A DNA stretch of 64,000 bases from Rhizobium sp. 11515TR (GCF_002277895.1 NZ_CP022998.1:434001-498000); one strand, 5' to 3'. Counted from the first letter of the stretch, positions 8,833 to 17,781 are shown. Notes: generated by a model from the letters alone, not told the origin. A program made the numbers and translations.

Positions 8833-9066
8833 TCAGCCTCCGAGTGCTTTGCCCATGCGTTCCATGCGGGATTTCCAATCAGCCGCCTCGGCATTCACGC
8901 AATTCGGCGTCGCTCGCAATTCGCCGGGATTGCTTTTGCATTTGGCGATGAGATCCGACAGCAGCGTCTGGTTGGCCATCAACTCATCGACCGAATAAGT
9001 GCGCTCGGGCTGCTTCGAGCAGCCGAACAAAGAGACACCGAGTGTGAGGAGAACAAGAAACTTCAT
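8833..9066 (-). CDS. EexN-family entry-exclusion lipoprotein
   Basis: Small lipoprotein (77 residues) of the type that blocks redundant mating into cells that already carry the element. MKFLVLLTLGVSLFGCSK is a lipoprotein signal peptide with lipobox LFGC. The mature part has YSVDELMANQTLLSDLI and a Cys pair (KCKSNPGELRATPNC), as in EexN-type proteins encoded between virB5 and virB6. The start overlaps the virB5 stop as ATGA. It argues that this VirB system conjugates DNA rather than only delivering effectors. Confidence 0.8.
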   Translation of the reverse strand: MKFLVLLTLGVSLFGCSKQPERTYSVDELMANQTLLSDLIAKCKSNPGELRATPNCVNAEAADWKSRMERMGKALGG

Positions 9067-9758
9067 TGAAGGGCCGCTCCCATTGTATCCATGCGCTTGC
9101 GCCAATCCTCGGCCCTGCGCTGTTCATCGACCTGAACCTGGGCCTGCTGCACCATTTGCAATCCCTGCATCCTGAGCATATCGGTCTGGAGAAAGGCCGT
9201 TTCGGCCTGCAGCCGCGCCTGCAGATCGGCGATGTCCTTGGCGTCGCTCGCCGAAGAGATTTGCCGGCGTAATTGATCGATCCCGTCGATCCGCTTGGTC
9301 GCGGTATCGTAGATTTGCTGGGCTAGGCTCATCTGCCCTGCATTCTTGTTCTGAAGACGCGAAAGTTCTTGAGCATAAAAGTCATTGGCGCTCGTTTTGT
9401 AGGTCGAATTGTCGGTCAAGAACTTGGAGGCGGCATCGCCAAGCGTGCCTGAACCCGAGCCCTTGAGCAGGCTTTCGACGGTAGAAAAGTCCCCTGGCAA
9501 TGCCTTGCGGATCGCCGGATCGTTCAGCAGGCTGGCGACGTCGGCCATATTGGTCAGCTTGTTTAACGAACTGTAGAGCTGTTGGGCCTGCTGGAGTTGC
9601 TGGTTCAGCGCATCAAGCTGCGATTTCAGCTGGGTTATGCTTTCGATCTGCTTGGCGATCGCCGTTTGGTCGATCACCGGGATACCCTGCGCGTCGGCGA
9701 CGTGGAGAGAAAGGAACAGTACTATCGCTGTCATGGGAATCGTTCTGCTCTGCGCCAT
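9063..9758 (-). CDS. virB5: VirB5 minor pilus protein
   Basis: Minor T-pilus component thought to sit at the pilus tip. The 231-residue product has a signal peptide (IPMTAIVLFLSLHVADAQG) followed by long amphipathic helices rich in Gln (QLKSQLDALNQQLQQAQQLY), as in VirB5. ATG 9758 was chosen because it overlaps the virB4 stop as TGATG and starts the signal peptide correctly. Confidence 0.92.
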   Translation of the reverse strand: MAQSRTIPMTAIVLFLSLHVADAQGIPVIDQTAIAKQIESITQLKSQLDALNQQLQQAQQLYSSLNKLTNMADVASLLNDPAIRKALPGDFSTVESLLKGSGSGTLGDAASKFLTDNSTYKTSANDFYAQELSRLQNKNAGQMSLAQQIYDTATKRIDGIDQLRRQISSASDAKDIADLQARLQAETAFLQTDMLRMQGLQMVQQAQVQVDEQRRAEDWRKRMDTMGAALQ

Positions 9759-12124
9759 CAGCTTGCACTCCTTGTCTGTTGGAATATCCGCAGCCATTCG
9801 TCCCGGTCATCGCCAAGTTCCGCCCGGATCGCGTCGGCAAGTTCGACGTTTGCCGTTCGCCCAGAGAGGATTGCGAGCTCATCGCCGAAACCGTTGAGAT
9901 TGAGCTCGGCGACAACGCTGTTGTGACCCTGTTTAACGATAAAGCGCCGGCTTTCGGCGGTGAGCTCGCGGGCAACCAGCTCGAATTCGCGTTCGGTGAG
10001 CTTGAAGCCATTGACGTAGTCGTCTCGATCACCGCGGGAATTCGGCAGGAAAACCTGTGTTGGGCACTGTTCGATGATTGTGTGCGCGATCGGCGAGTTG
10101 ATGGCGTCTCGCGGGCTTTGCGTGGCAAAGAGCATCAAGCCGTTCTGCTTGCGAATGGTCTTGAGCTTATTCTGGGCAAGATCAAGAAAGCTCTCGTCCT
10201 GCAGCGCCTTCCAGAACTCGTCGATAACGATGATGATCCGTCGGCCATCGATCAATTGCTCGACCCGATAGAAAAGATAAGCCATCAAGGGATTACGGAT
10301 TTCCTCGTTGTCGAGAAAATCGGTCATGTCGTAGCCGAGAAATTTGGCGCCGATACCGATCTGATCGGCCTCGTTGTCAAAGACCCAACCCAGCGGCCCG
10401 CCTTTTTCCCACCGACGCAGGCGCGCGGCGATCCCTTCCGGATCAGTATTGTTGAGAAAGGTGCGCAAAGCGCCGATCGTGCGCTGATTTTTCGGCAGAT
10501 CAGCAAGACCATCGATCGCGAGCGCGATATCGCTGACATCGCCGACCGAAAAATCACGCACCGCCGCACCGGCTAGCTTGGCGATAAAACGTGCCAGGAA
10601 TATCTTGTTCTCCGGTGTCAGCTCTAAGGCTTTCAGCGGTGCGCATCCGGTCGGCAGCCCGTTCTTCAGCGGCAAATAGGTACCACCAGCAGCCCGGACG
10701 AAGAGGTCGGCGCCACGATCCTTGTCGAAGAAGACCATGTGGGGGTCATGCTTTTCGAGTTGCGATAGCATGAAATTGAGAAGTACGGTCTTGCCAGCAC
10801 CCGACGGACCGCAGACGAAGGTGTTGCCGAGATCGCCATAGTGGAAATTGAAATAGAACGGCGAGCCCGACGCCGTCTTCAGCATGGCGACGGCCGGCCC
10901 CCATTCGTTGCCATCCTCCCTACCCATGGGATAGGAATGAAACGGAGAAAGCGCTGCAAAATTCCGCGAAGTGATCGCACCGGAACGAGCCCGATACCGA
11001 AAATTACCGGGCAGTTGTGCCCACCATGCAGCTTCGAGCCCTAGATCCTCGCGGGCCACGACAGCGCCGCCATTGGTCAGATGCGAGCGCGCCTTCGCAA
11101 GATTGTCAGCAAGGTCTTTGACAGACGAAGCGAAGACCCCGAGGGTGAGATGGTGTTCGCCGAGCACGAAACGGTTCGATTCCAGCTCGTCCATTGCCGC
11201 ATCAAGCTCTTCAATCTGGGAGGCTGCCTTGTCGGCCGCACTCACCATTTGGTTCTGCTTGCGGCCCATGATGGTGCGGGCATCGGTTTTGGACCTGAAC
11301 GCGAAGGACTGAGTGAGGATCAGTTCGAAAGGTGCTGTCAGGATGCCGTCCAGCATACCGACACGGGTTCTCGCCGGATATTCCTTGAAACCGAACATGC
11401 CCGCATAACGGCTTGTCCCTTCATCGCGGATCTCGACGGTCTCGCGCCCGAAGATCAGGCGATCGGAATAGATCGCCGAGGATATCCTCCCTTCCGTCAA
11501 TGGGATCGGTTCTCGGCGGCCGCCGATCAACTGATGCAGCACCTCGCTCGGTTCGGAAAACAGGATGCCGTTCCGATCGTAGAATGACAGCACACGGGGG
11601 CCGAAGCGTCTCAGTCCCGCGGTGACATCGGTGACCTTGTCCCGCAGATGCTTCAGGCTGTCCTCATCGAGCTCGACCGCAGCTCGTTGGGCCTTGCGAA
11701 GCCGTGACAGCAAATTTGCAAGCCGCTCGGCCGGATCGTGCCCGGGATGCCAAAGCAGGGTGAGATAGAGATCGTTGCGAAACAGGTCTTCTCTTATCAT
11801 CCGCTCGCGATATTTGCCGTTCAACGTTGCCGAGAAGGGATTGGTGAATTCGCCATCGGGATAGGTGTTATCGCGCCGGCGGATGAGATGGGTCCAGATT
11901 GCCAGACGCTCGTCCGCAATGTTGCGGTAGAGCGTGTTGAGATCGCGCTGCAGGCTGTTCAAATCGATAGGATCGATCGTCTCGAACGATACGCCCTCCA
12001 CGGCGATCATCGTTAGCAACGCCCTGGAATCGAGTGCGATCACGGTCTCGTCCACGTGCCGGACATAAGGGATGAAGGTTTCCGGCTCGAGTTCACGGGA
12101 TTTGAGACGGGACACATTAGGCAT
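9758..12124 (-). CDS. virB4: VirB4 secretion ATPase
   Basis: The largest and most conserved secretion ATPase. It drives pilus assembly and substrate transfer at the inner membrane. The 788 residues are the usual VirB4 length, with the N-terminal CagE/TrbE part, Walker A GPSGAGKT and Walker B IIIVIDEFWKAL. The RQNGLMLFATQSPRDAINS region is typical of the family. I chose ATG 12124 (MPNVSRLKS) over 12145 because AAAGGGA lies about 10 bases upstream. The start overlaps virB3 by 8 bases. Confidence 0.97.
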   Translation of the reverse strand: MPNVSRLKSRELEPETFIPYVRHVDETVIALDSRALLTMIAVEGVSFETIDPIDLNSLQRDLNTLYRNIADERLAIWTHLIRRRDNTYPDGEFTNPFSATLNGKYRERMIREDLFRNDLYLTLLWHPGHDPAERLANLLSRLRKAQRAAVELDEDSLKHLRDKVTDVTAGLRRFGPRVLSFYDRNGILFSEPSEVLHQLIGGRREPIPLTEGRISSAIYSDRLIFGRETVEIRDEGTSRYAGMFGFKEYPARTRVGMLDGILTAPFELILTQSFAFRSKTDARTIMGRKQNQMVSAADKAASQIEELDAAMDELESNRFVLGEHHLTLGVFASSVKDLADNLAKARSHLTNGGAVVAREDLGLEAAWWAQLPGNFRYRARSGAITSRNFAALSPFHSYPMGREDGNEWGPAVAMLKTASGSPFYFNFHYGDLGNTFVCGPSGAGKTVLLNFMLSQLEKHDPHMVFFDKDRGADLFVRAAGGTYLPLKNGLPTGCAPLKALELTPENKIFLARFIAKLAGAAVRDFSVGDVSDIALAIDGLADLPKNQRTIGALRTFLNNTDPEGIAARLRRWEKGGPLGWVFDNEADQIGIGAKFLGYDMTDFLDNEEIRNPLMAYLFYRVEQLIDGRRIIIVIDEFWKALQDESFLDLAQNKLKTIRKQNGLMLFATQSPRDAINSPIAHTIIEQCPTQVFLPNSRGDRDDYVNGFKLTEREFELVARELTAESRRFIVKQGHNSVVAELNLNGFGDELAILSGRTANVELADAIRAELGDDRDEWLRIFQQTRSAS

Positions 12125-12455
12125 GGCCAAGGTCCCTTTCGTCATAGTGTCGCACTAGCCTCAACGGCGTCAGCGAAGCACCACGCCAATAGGCGCCGTT
12201 GCGCGAACGACCACGGGTTTCGATCCAGGCCAGCAGAATGCGGAACATGTTGTGGTCATGCTTGACGAGCGAGCGAAAAATGAAATGAAAAACCACACCG
12301 ACGAGCCCATAGGCAATCGAGCCAGCTACAATGTAGAGGATCGTCGTCAGTATAATGTTGACGCCCATAGCCTCCATCGTCACCCCGGCAATCATCGCCG
12401 GCCGAGTGCAGGCCAGGAACAGGGTATCTTCCTCAAGCGAAACCCTCTCCACCAT
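12117..12455 (-). CDS. virB3: VirB3 membrane protein
   Basis: Short inner-membrane protein that works with VirB4 in pilus biogenesis. The 112 residues show the N-terminal FLACTRPAMIAGV motif of VirB3 and hydrophobic stretches (GVNIILTTILYIVAGSIAYG, LVGVVFHFIF), then a basic cytoplasmic tail. ATG 12455 lies 4 bases after the virB2 stop. Confidence 0.92.
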   Translation of the reverse strand: MVERVSLEEDTLFLACTRPAMIAGVTMEAMGVNIILTTILYIVAGSIAYGLVGVVFHFIFRSLVKHDHNMFRILLAWIETRGRSRNGAYWRGASLTPLRLVRHYDERDLGHA

Positions 12456-12459
12456 GATC

Positions 12460-12762
12460 TCAGCCTCCGGAAATCGTGCTGACGATCTGCGAGGCGCCAA
12501 AGAGAATGCCGATACCAAGCACGACATAGGCGGCCTTGCGAAGATCGAGATAGCCGAACATCCAGGCGATACCGACGATGATGACGGCGATCGTTGCCAA
12601 GAGCTTGGCGACGTTGCCGGTGAGCAAGGTGACGATATTCTGCAGAACCGTCTCGATCCCGCCGGCGCTCTGCGCGAAGGCTGGCTCGATCATGGCGATC
12701 GAAAGAACGGTTGCCATCGCAACGGTGGCGCCAAATGCACGAATATTGATCCTCGACATCAT
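12460..12762 (-). CDS. virB2: VirB2 major pilin
   Basis: Pilin of the conjugative pilus. The 100-residue precursor has a long signal sequence (residues 1 to about 30, ending AFAQSAGG) and two membrane helices (LLATIAVIIVGIAWMFGYLDL, AAYVVLGIGILFGASQIV), the standard VirB2/TrbC layout. The start overlaps the virB1 stop as ATGA. A head-to-tail cyclic form is known for some relatives, but whether this one is cyclised cannot be read from sequence. Confidence 0.94.
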   Translation of the reverse strand: MMSRINIRAFGATVAMATVLSIAMIEPAFAQSAGGIETVLQNIVTLLTGNVAKLLATIAVIIVGIAWMFGYLDLRKAAYVVLGIGILFGASQIVSTISGG

Positions 12763-13427
12763 TCAGACTGCTCCGGTTGATCATTTTGGAAGACCAGCGC
12801 AGATGATTGCCGCGCTACATGGAAGACATCCCAAGACGGTGGTTTCACCGACCGTTCGGGCAAAGACCCTTCCTCACCGTTCAAGGGCGGATCACTGGCC
12901 TGGGATTCTGGAACTATCGACTGCCCAACACTCTGCCCTATCGCTATGGCGGACAGCGTCTTCGAAAGCCGTTTGGCCTCGCTTTGGACCTGATTGTCAT
13001 ACTGGGCCATCTTTCCGACCGAAGGATCGGTGCGCCCGTAGTAGGATTGCAGCATCACGCGCTCAGCCTGTTGCAATGTCGCGCCGGCGCGCACGGCCAA
13101 ACGATAATAACCATCGAGCAGTGTCGCCGTTGCCTTGAGGTTGAGGCACGGATCGAAGGCATCCGCGATACTGAGATCAAATTTCTGCAATTCGGCGATA
13201 CCAATGCCGCCAAGCCCTAGCTGGACATCTTTATGTTCCGCCATCAGCACCGTTGCGGTTTCGACCGCTTCGGCTTTGTTCTTTGGCTGTTCATGGAGAG
13301 ATGAACTTCCTCGCACGCGAATATCAAAAGGCTGGAATTGGCTTTCGAGACTGACAACCGCTGCAAGCGTTTCGCTCGCAATCGCCGGCGCGCAGGTCTG
13401 GGCAAGATCGGTGAAGGAGGCGGCCAT
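12759..13427 (-). CDS. virB1: VirB1 lytic transglycosylase
   Basis: Peptidoglycan-cutting enzyme that opens the wall for the secretion channel. The transglycosylase/lysozyme-like domain covers residues 1 to about 150, with the catalytic Glu in VVSLESQFQPFDI and the GGIGIAELQKF, FDPCLNLKATATLL and SYYGRTD segments. The tail is Pro/Ser-rich and not conserved. ATG 13427 follows the upstream stop by 2 bases. Oddly, no signal peptide precedes the domain, although VirB1 must reach the periplasm. Confidence 0.9.
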   Translation of the reverse strand: MAASFTDLAQTCAPAIASETLAAVVSLESQFQPFDIRVRGSSSLHEQPKNKAEAVETATVLMAEHKDVQLGLGGIGIAELQKFDLSIADAFDPCLNLKATATLLDGYYRLAVRAGATLQQAERVMLQSYYGRTDPSVGKMAQYDNQVQSEAKRLSKTLSAIAIGQSVGQSIVPESQASDPPLNGEEGSLPERSVKPPSWDVFHVARQSSALVFQNDQPEQSE

Positions 13428-13429
13428 GA

Positions 13430-13969
13430 TCAGTACCACACCCGCTGGCTTCCAACGCCGTCGATGGTCACATCGACATAATGAGGCTCGGATCGCACAT
13501 TCGGCCGCGCCGTCGGATAGCCCATGCACTGAACGTGCCGGCCATCCCGCTGCCAACGCGCCGATATCACCAACCCATCGTCTCTAGCGCCACTATTACG
13601 ACCGGAGGCGCAATAGCCGCCGTCAACCTTGGAAAGGGTTCGCGAAACGCAGGTCTCCTGTTGGCCGCGTTCGCCATAGCGTGTCGTCAGGCGATAGCTG
13701 TCACTGCAGAAATAACGCTCGTAACCAGGACGCGATGCCCTGAAGCCGACACTGCTGCAGGTGGGAAAGGTATGCCCCTTGGCAAGCTCCTGCCAGAGCT
13801 TGCTGATCGGCGGACGGCAGGCGGCATATTGTGTCGGTCCACCCGGATTGGAAAGGCACAGGATAACCTGACATCCCCAATCATCGGCGCGCGCATGCCG
13901 CTCGGAAATGAGGTATAAAGGGCTGCAGCCGGCAACGGCGAAGATTGTTCCAACCAGAAGGCGTTTCAT
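13430..13969 (-). CDS. Secreted Cys-rich protein, first gene of virB operon
   Basis: A 179-residue exported protein of unknown function. MKRLLVGTIFAVAGCSP is a signal sequence with a possible lipobox (VAGC), followed by a Cys-rich mature part (DDWGCQVILCLSNPGGPT, AACRPPISKLWQELAKG, FPTCSS, YFCSDSY, GYCASGRNSG). The start at 13969 was chosen because AAGGA lies about 10 bases upstream and it begins the signal peptide. It is the promoter-proximal gene of the operon. I recognise it only as a companion of VirB systems and assign no activity. Confidence 0.75.
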   Translation of the reverse strand: MKRLLVGTIFAVAGCSPLYLISERHARADDWGCQVILCLSNPGGPTQYAACRPPISKLWQELAKGHTFPTCSSVGFRASRPGYERYFCSDSYRLTTRYGERGQQETCVSRTLSKVDGGYCASGRNSGARDDGLVISARWQRDGRHVQCMGYPTARPNVRSEPHYVDVTIDGVGSQRVWY

Positions 13970-14011
13970 CAGCATGATCCTTCGATGTGGCGATATCAAA
14001 CGATCCGTCCG

Positions 14012-14030
14012 ACGACGAATCAGGCGTCGT
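14012..14030. promoter_or_regulatory. Inverted repeat in virB/regulator divergent promoter
   Basis: Perfect arms ACGACG and CGTCGT separated by 7 bases, in the 99-bp gap between the virB operon start (13969) and the divergent winged-helix gene (14069). AT-rich stretches nearby (TTTATACTTACTTATAT) could hold the promoter. A plausible operator for the neighbouring regulator; not proven. Confidence 0.45.
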
Positions 14031-14068
14031 TGATAATTTATACTTACTTATATGATGCAGTTAAAAAG

Positions 14069-14422
14069 ATGACAAGTACCCTAACCACGCAGTGGCACAG
14101 TCTTTCGTTCGCAGCCTTCATCCTGCACGAGATCATGGATAATCCGCAGGAGGACGAGACACCGCAATCGCGGCTGAAACAGGTCGGCATGATGAGTGTT
14201 CTCTACATCATGAACCAAGCTCACCAGGCGCTAACTATCTCAAATATAGTCGAAATTACCAAGCTCACGCGCATGGGTGTGACGGAGACAATTGAGCCGC
14301 TGGTAAAGCGCGGGATCCTGACGGAGACGTTCGTGAAGAATTCCATGGGGCGCGGTAAGGCCCGTCAGTTTGAGATCGCGCCAGAGATTTTCGAGAAGTT
14401 ACGGAGCTTTCAGGCGCGGTGA
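14069..14422 (+). CDS. Winged-helix regulator divergent from virB operon
   Basis: A 117-residue MarR-like DNA-binding protein. The helix-turn-helix region is ALTISNIVEITKLTRMGVTETIEPLVKRGIL, followed by a beta-wing (KARQFEIAP). ATG 14069 is preferred to ATG 13985 because the domain starts just after it and the upstream frame would run into the promoter region; no clear SD helps the choice. Its divergent position implies control of the virB operon and of itself. What it senses is unknown. Confidence 0.8.
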   Translation: MTSTLTTQWHSLSFAAFILHEIMDNPQEDETPQSRLKQVGMMSVLYIMNQAHQALTISNIVEITKLTRMGVTETIEPLVKRGILTETFVKNSMGRGKARQFEIAPEIFEKLRSFQAR

Positions 14423-14496
14423 TTGATCACCTTCGCGGCCAAATCAAACTGAATCAAAATAATCAATAAAGACCCGAAAACGTCCAAACAAAGCGG

Positions 14497-15312
14497 CTAT
14501 GCTGATCTGCCTGACCCGCTCTTTCGCAAGTCCCGTGGCTTGAACACATAGCCGGCTGCATGGACGGTGCGAATGGCCGCACCACATCCGGGCAACTCTC
14601 CCAGCGCCTTGCGCAAGCGACCAATGTGAACATCTACCGTTCGCGGCGTGACTTCGGCGGAAGCCGGCCAAGCCGAAGCAATCAGTTCGGAACGGCTGCA
14701 GAGCTGTCCCTCCCTGTTCATCAGGTGACGTAGAATATTGAACTCGATGGGTGGCAGCGCAACGTCGCGACCGTTGCAGTGTATTCGGCGACTGTCGACA
14801 TCGACTTCCAGGTCAGCAAGAGCCGGTGACGCAACTATTTTCGAGTTGACCGTTTCCATGGCCTCTTCCGTCGCCTGCCTGAGAGATGTCAGCAACTTCT
14901 CCGGTGAAAGCGGCCTGAACAGGCAGTCATCAACACCGGCTTGCAGCAAGGCCAGATGAAGCGGCTGCGCTTCGCTTCGCAAGATCGCAATAAGACGGAC
15001 CTCGTTGTCGTGTGTTGTGGATCGCCTGATTTCGTCACATATGGAAACGGCATCCTGGGTTTCGTGGGTGCAATCGAAAAGGACGGCACACGGTAAGCGT
15101 TTCGCGCAGGAAGCCAGAACATCGTTGGCACTGCAAGCCAAAGAGGGAATAAAGCCTTCCGTCTTCAGAATATAACTAAACGGCAGAAACAGCTCTGCAT
15201 CGGAGGTCCAGATAATGACTTCGTTGCAGGCCGCCACTTCGAGCTTCGCCGCCGCATCGGAGCGCTTGAAGTTGGGCGCGCCGGTCCGTGTTACGGCTCT
15301 AGGCTGGCGCAT
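14497..15312 (-). CDS. OmpR-type regulator with atypical receiver (RR1)
   Basis: A 271-residue response-regulator-like protein: a receiver-like domain (about residues 30-145) and a C-terminal winged helix (about 165-260; PIEFNILRHLMNREGQLCSRSELI, RTVDVHIGRLRKALG). The receiver keeps a candidate Asp (AVLFDCT) but has only one acidic residue at the usual pocket. It has Arg in place of the conserved Lys (LFRPLSPEKL). ATG 15312 overlaps the SDR stop, with GGGGGCG before it, so it is the last gene of the aminotransferase operon. A paralogue lies at 30711. Rhizobial conjugation repressors of the RctA type also have OmpR-like winged helices, so control of virB is possible but untested. Confidence 0.85.
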   Translation of the reverse strand: MRQPRAVTRTGAPNFKRSDAAAKLEVAACNEVIIWTSDAELFLPFSYILKTEGFIPSLACSANDVLASCAKRLPCAVLFDCTHETQDAVSICDEIRRSTTHDNEVRLIAILRSEAQPLHLALLQAGVDDCLFRPLSPEKLLTSLRQATEEAMETVNSKIVASPALADLEVDVDSRRIHCNGRDVALPPIEFNILRHLMNREGQLCSRSELIASAWPASAEVTPRTVDVHIGRLRKALGELPGCGAAIRTVHAAGYVFKPRDLRKSGSGRSA

Positions 15313-16072
15313 ATTCGCCCCCGTTGATATCGAGGATTGCCCCATTAACGAAGCCGGCTTCCTCTGACGCCAGGAAGGCAACGGCAGCGGCGATATCCTC
15401 CGGCGTTCCCAATCTGGCAGAGGGAATGCGTGCAACCGCGTCCCGATTGGTTGGCGTATCGGGATCGCCAGTCAAGGGCGTCAAGATCCTGCCGGGCGCC
15501 ACGAGATTAATGGTTATGCCGAAAGGACCACACGACCCGACAAGCGCGCGCATCAGGCCGGCCAGTGCTGCCTTGCTGGCGGCGTAAGCGCCACCGGCGA
15601 TGCGAGGGCGCGTGCGCCCAGCGAGCGATCCGATCAAAATGATGCGTCCAAATCCCGCGTCTCGCATTCCCCTGACGACTGCCTGACAACATAACATGGT
15701 GCCGGTCAGATTCACGGCCAGCACTTCGTTCCATTCCTCCAGCCCGATATCCTCGAACCGCCGTGGACCAGCAAGGCCCTTGGGCGATATCCCGGCGTTG
15801 CAGACGAGAATTTCGGCGTCTCCCCAGTTGGATGAGAGCTCATCGAAGAAATTGGCAACAGCCGGAGGATCCGACAGATCGACAACTCGGCCCAAGACCC
15901 GTCCAGATCCAAACTCCGCGGACAGCGCCGCAGTTGCGTCAGCCACAGTTTTAGCGCTGTGACTGAAGACGGCGACGCAATGCCCCGCCGCCAATAGCTT
16001 TCGCGCCGTCGCCAATCCAATACCGCTCGTGCCTCCTGTCACGACGGCGATGCGAGACGGCTCTGGCATCAT
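15299..16072 (-). CDS. SDR-family NAD(P)-dependent oxidoreductase
   Basis: Classical short-chain dehydrogenase/reductase of 257 residues. The Rossmann motif is TGGTSGIG (near residue 12), then NAG in LVCNAGISP, a catalytic Ser in LIGSLAG and YAASK (Tyr-xxx-Lys). The C-terminus (GFVNGAILDINGG) is typical. The start overlaps the upstream ThDP enzyme stop, so the two are translationally coupled. A role in reducing a keto or hydroxyketone product of the neighbouring enzymes is inferred from context only. Confidence 0.9.
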   Translation of the reverse strand: MMPEPSRIAVVTGGTSGIGLATARKLLAAGHCVAVFSHSAKTVADATAALSAEFGSGRVLGRVVDLSDPPAVANFFDELSSNWGDAEILVCNAGISPKGLAGPRRFEDIGLEEWNEVLAVNLTGTMLCCQAVVRGMRDAGFGRIILIGSLAGRTRPRIAGGAYAASKAALAGLMRALVGSCGPFGITINLVAPGRILTPLTGDPDTPTNRDAVARIPSARLGTPEDIAAAVAFLASEEAGFVNGAILDINGGEYAPA

Positions 16073-17781
16073 GCTGCCTCATCCAAGCCGGCAAACAAGG
16101 ACAAAGCGGGATGAGCTTCAGGATCTGTCATGACCTCGATAAACAGCGGCCCCTTGCCTGCCAGGCCCCCCTGTAGATGAGCCGTGAGCTCGGCTGGATC
16201 CTCAACGCGAACCGCCGGGCATCCGCAGGCTTGAGCGATCTTCATATGATCGACAGGCGCAAAATGGCACGCCGACGTGAAGCGCCCGAACTTCACGGTC
16301 TCGGCATCCCGCTGGAAACCGAGGATACCGTTATTGAGAAGGATGATGGTTACCGGAAGTTCGGAGCGAACCATGGTTTCCATCTCCGCCCAGCTATGGG
16401 CGAACCCGCCGTCGCCAATGATGGCGACCACCGGATGCTCGGGTCTAGCTGCCTTTGCGCCAAGAGCCAGAGGCAGGCCCCATCCCAGCCCCGCAAGACC
16501 GCGCGGCGTCAGGAACCGCATTCCTGAGTCAAGCGATCGCAATTGGCCGACGACCCACATCGATGAATAGCTTGCATCCGCAACGACGGTCGTCTGCGGT
16601 GTCAATGACGCCTGCAGTTCTGCCATGATGCGTTCCGGGCGGATCGGCGAGGCAGTAGCATGCACGAGCTGATGCCGATCCTCATCGAACAGCCGCCAGC
16701 ACTCGGCTATGCGGGTGGTAACGGCGGTCCGTTGGTCTCGACGTTGGGATAGATCTTGCTCGTTCAGGGCATGAACAAGCTCTCTGAGCGTCTCGCGCGC
16801 ATCCCCGACTAGGCGCAGCGCTTGATAATTACGGCCGATCTCCTGAGGGTCGACATCGATGTGGATCACCTGAGTCCCAGCAGGAATTTGTCGCCAGCTA
16901 TCCGTGCCATTTTGATTGGTTCGCGTTCCAATTAGAATGACAAGGTCTGCCTCGCCGACGAGGGCAGCCGTATGGCGCCCAAGTGACCTGGGACCCACGA
17001 GTGATCCTAAGACGCCAGCAGAAAGCGGATGATATTCATTAACGGCACCCTTGCCCATGTTGGTGGTCAAAATTGGGAGTACAGCCAGATCCCGCAACAT
17101 GGCCAGTTCATGGCACGCATCGCTGCCGAGGACACCCCCACCCGCGATGACTACGGGATTGTGAGCATTCGCGATCAACTCCGCTGCCCTTTGCAAACTC
17201 GCGCGATCGGGGCACGACCGATCAAGCGGCCAATGGCCAAGATTCAGAGATCGTGAAGGCGTTGTGAGACCAAGCTCCGAGCGCAACAGATCGGCAGGCA
17301 ACAGCAACGCAACCGGCCCGGGTCGACCGGAGGCAGCAGCAGTGAAGGCGGCATCAACATAGTCCTCGATTCGCTCCGGAACCATGACCCTGCGCACCCA
17401 TTTCGTGCAGGATTGGAAGAGCGCGATATGGTCGAGCTCCTGGAACGCGTTCCGATCCATCTGATCGCGCTCGACTTCCTGCACGAATGCTACGATCGGA
17501 ACGCTCGCCTTCAGCGCTTCGGCCATGGGGGGCACGAGCAGCGTGGCGGCTGGACCATTCTGGGCGGCCACCACGCCGATCTTTCCGGATCGTCGAGCAT
17601 AGCCGTCGGCCATGGCACCGCCCATATTCTCCTGGCGGTAGGCGACCTGGCGAATGCCTGCCGCTTCGGCAGCCAGGATGAGCGCTGATGGTAGGCTTTG
17701 GGCAAATATATGGGTGACGTCATGGCGCACCAGCGAGCGAGCCAGGCATTCGGCGACAGTTTCCAAGGAATTCGTGGTCAT
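16069..17781 (-). CDS. ThDP-dependent acetolactate synthase-like enzyme
   Basis: A 570-residue thiamine-diphosphate enzyme of the acetolactate synthase/benzoylformate decarboxylase superfamily. The N-terminal PYR domain has the catalytic Glu (YRQENMGGAMADGYAR), a central domain binds a nucleotide or is vestigial (VILIGTRTNQNGTD), and the C-terminal PP domain has the GDG...NN ThDP motif (IIGDGGFAHSW ... IILLNNGILGFQ). The substrate is unknown; such enzymes decarboxylate 2-keto acids or join them into acyloins. ATG 17781 overlaps the aminotransferase stop as ATGA. No regulatory small subunit is adjacent, which argues against a branched-chain amino acid AHAS. Confidence 0.88.
   Translation of the reverse strand: MTTNSLETVAECLARSLVRHDVTHIFAQSLPSALILAAEAAGIRQVAYRQENMGGAMADGYARRSGKIGVVAAQNGPAATLLVPPMAEALKASVPIVAFVQEVERDQMDRNAFQELDHIALFQSCTKWVRRVMVPERIEDYVDAAFTAAASGRPGPVALLLPADLLRSELGLTTPSRSLNLGHWPLDRSCPDRASLQRAAELIANAHNPVVIAGGGVLGSDACHELAMLRDLAVLPILTTNMGKGAVNEYHPLSAGVLGSLVGPRSLGRHTAALVGEADLVILIGTRTNQNGTDSWRQIPAGTQVIHIDVDPQEIGRNYQALRLVGDARETLRELVHALNEQDLSQRRDQRTAVTTRIAECWRLFDEDRHQLVHATASPIRPERIMAELQASLTPQTTVVADASYSSMWVVGQLRSLDSGMRFLTPRGLAGLGWGLPLALGAKAARPEHPVVAIIGDGGFAHSWAEMETMVRSELPVTIILLNNGILGFQRDAETVKFGRFTSACHFAPVDHMKIAQACGCPAVRVEDPAELTAHLQGGLAGKGPLFIEVMTDPEAHPALSLFAGLDEAA

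Noticed and set aside
9500..10576. Long plus-strand ORF (358 aa) opposite virB4/virB5
   Set aside because: It is antisense to two clear virB genes, lacks any family motif, and spans their junction; it follows from high-GC codon use.
16069..17781. Calling the ThDP enzyme ilvB/acetolactate synthase of valine synthesis
   Set aside because: No ilvH-type small subunit or ilvC is adjacent, and the operon context differs.
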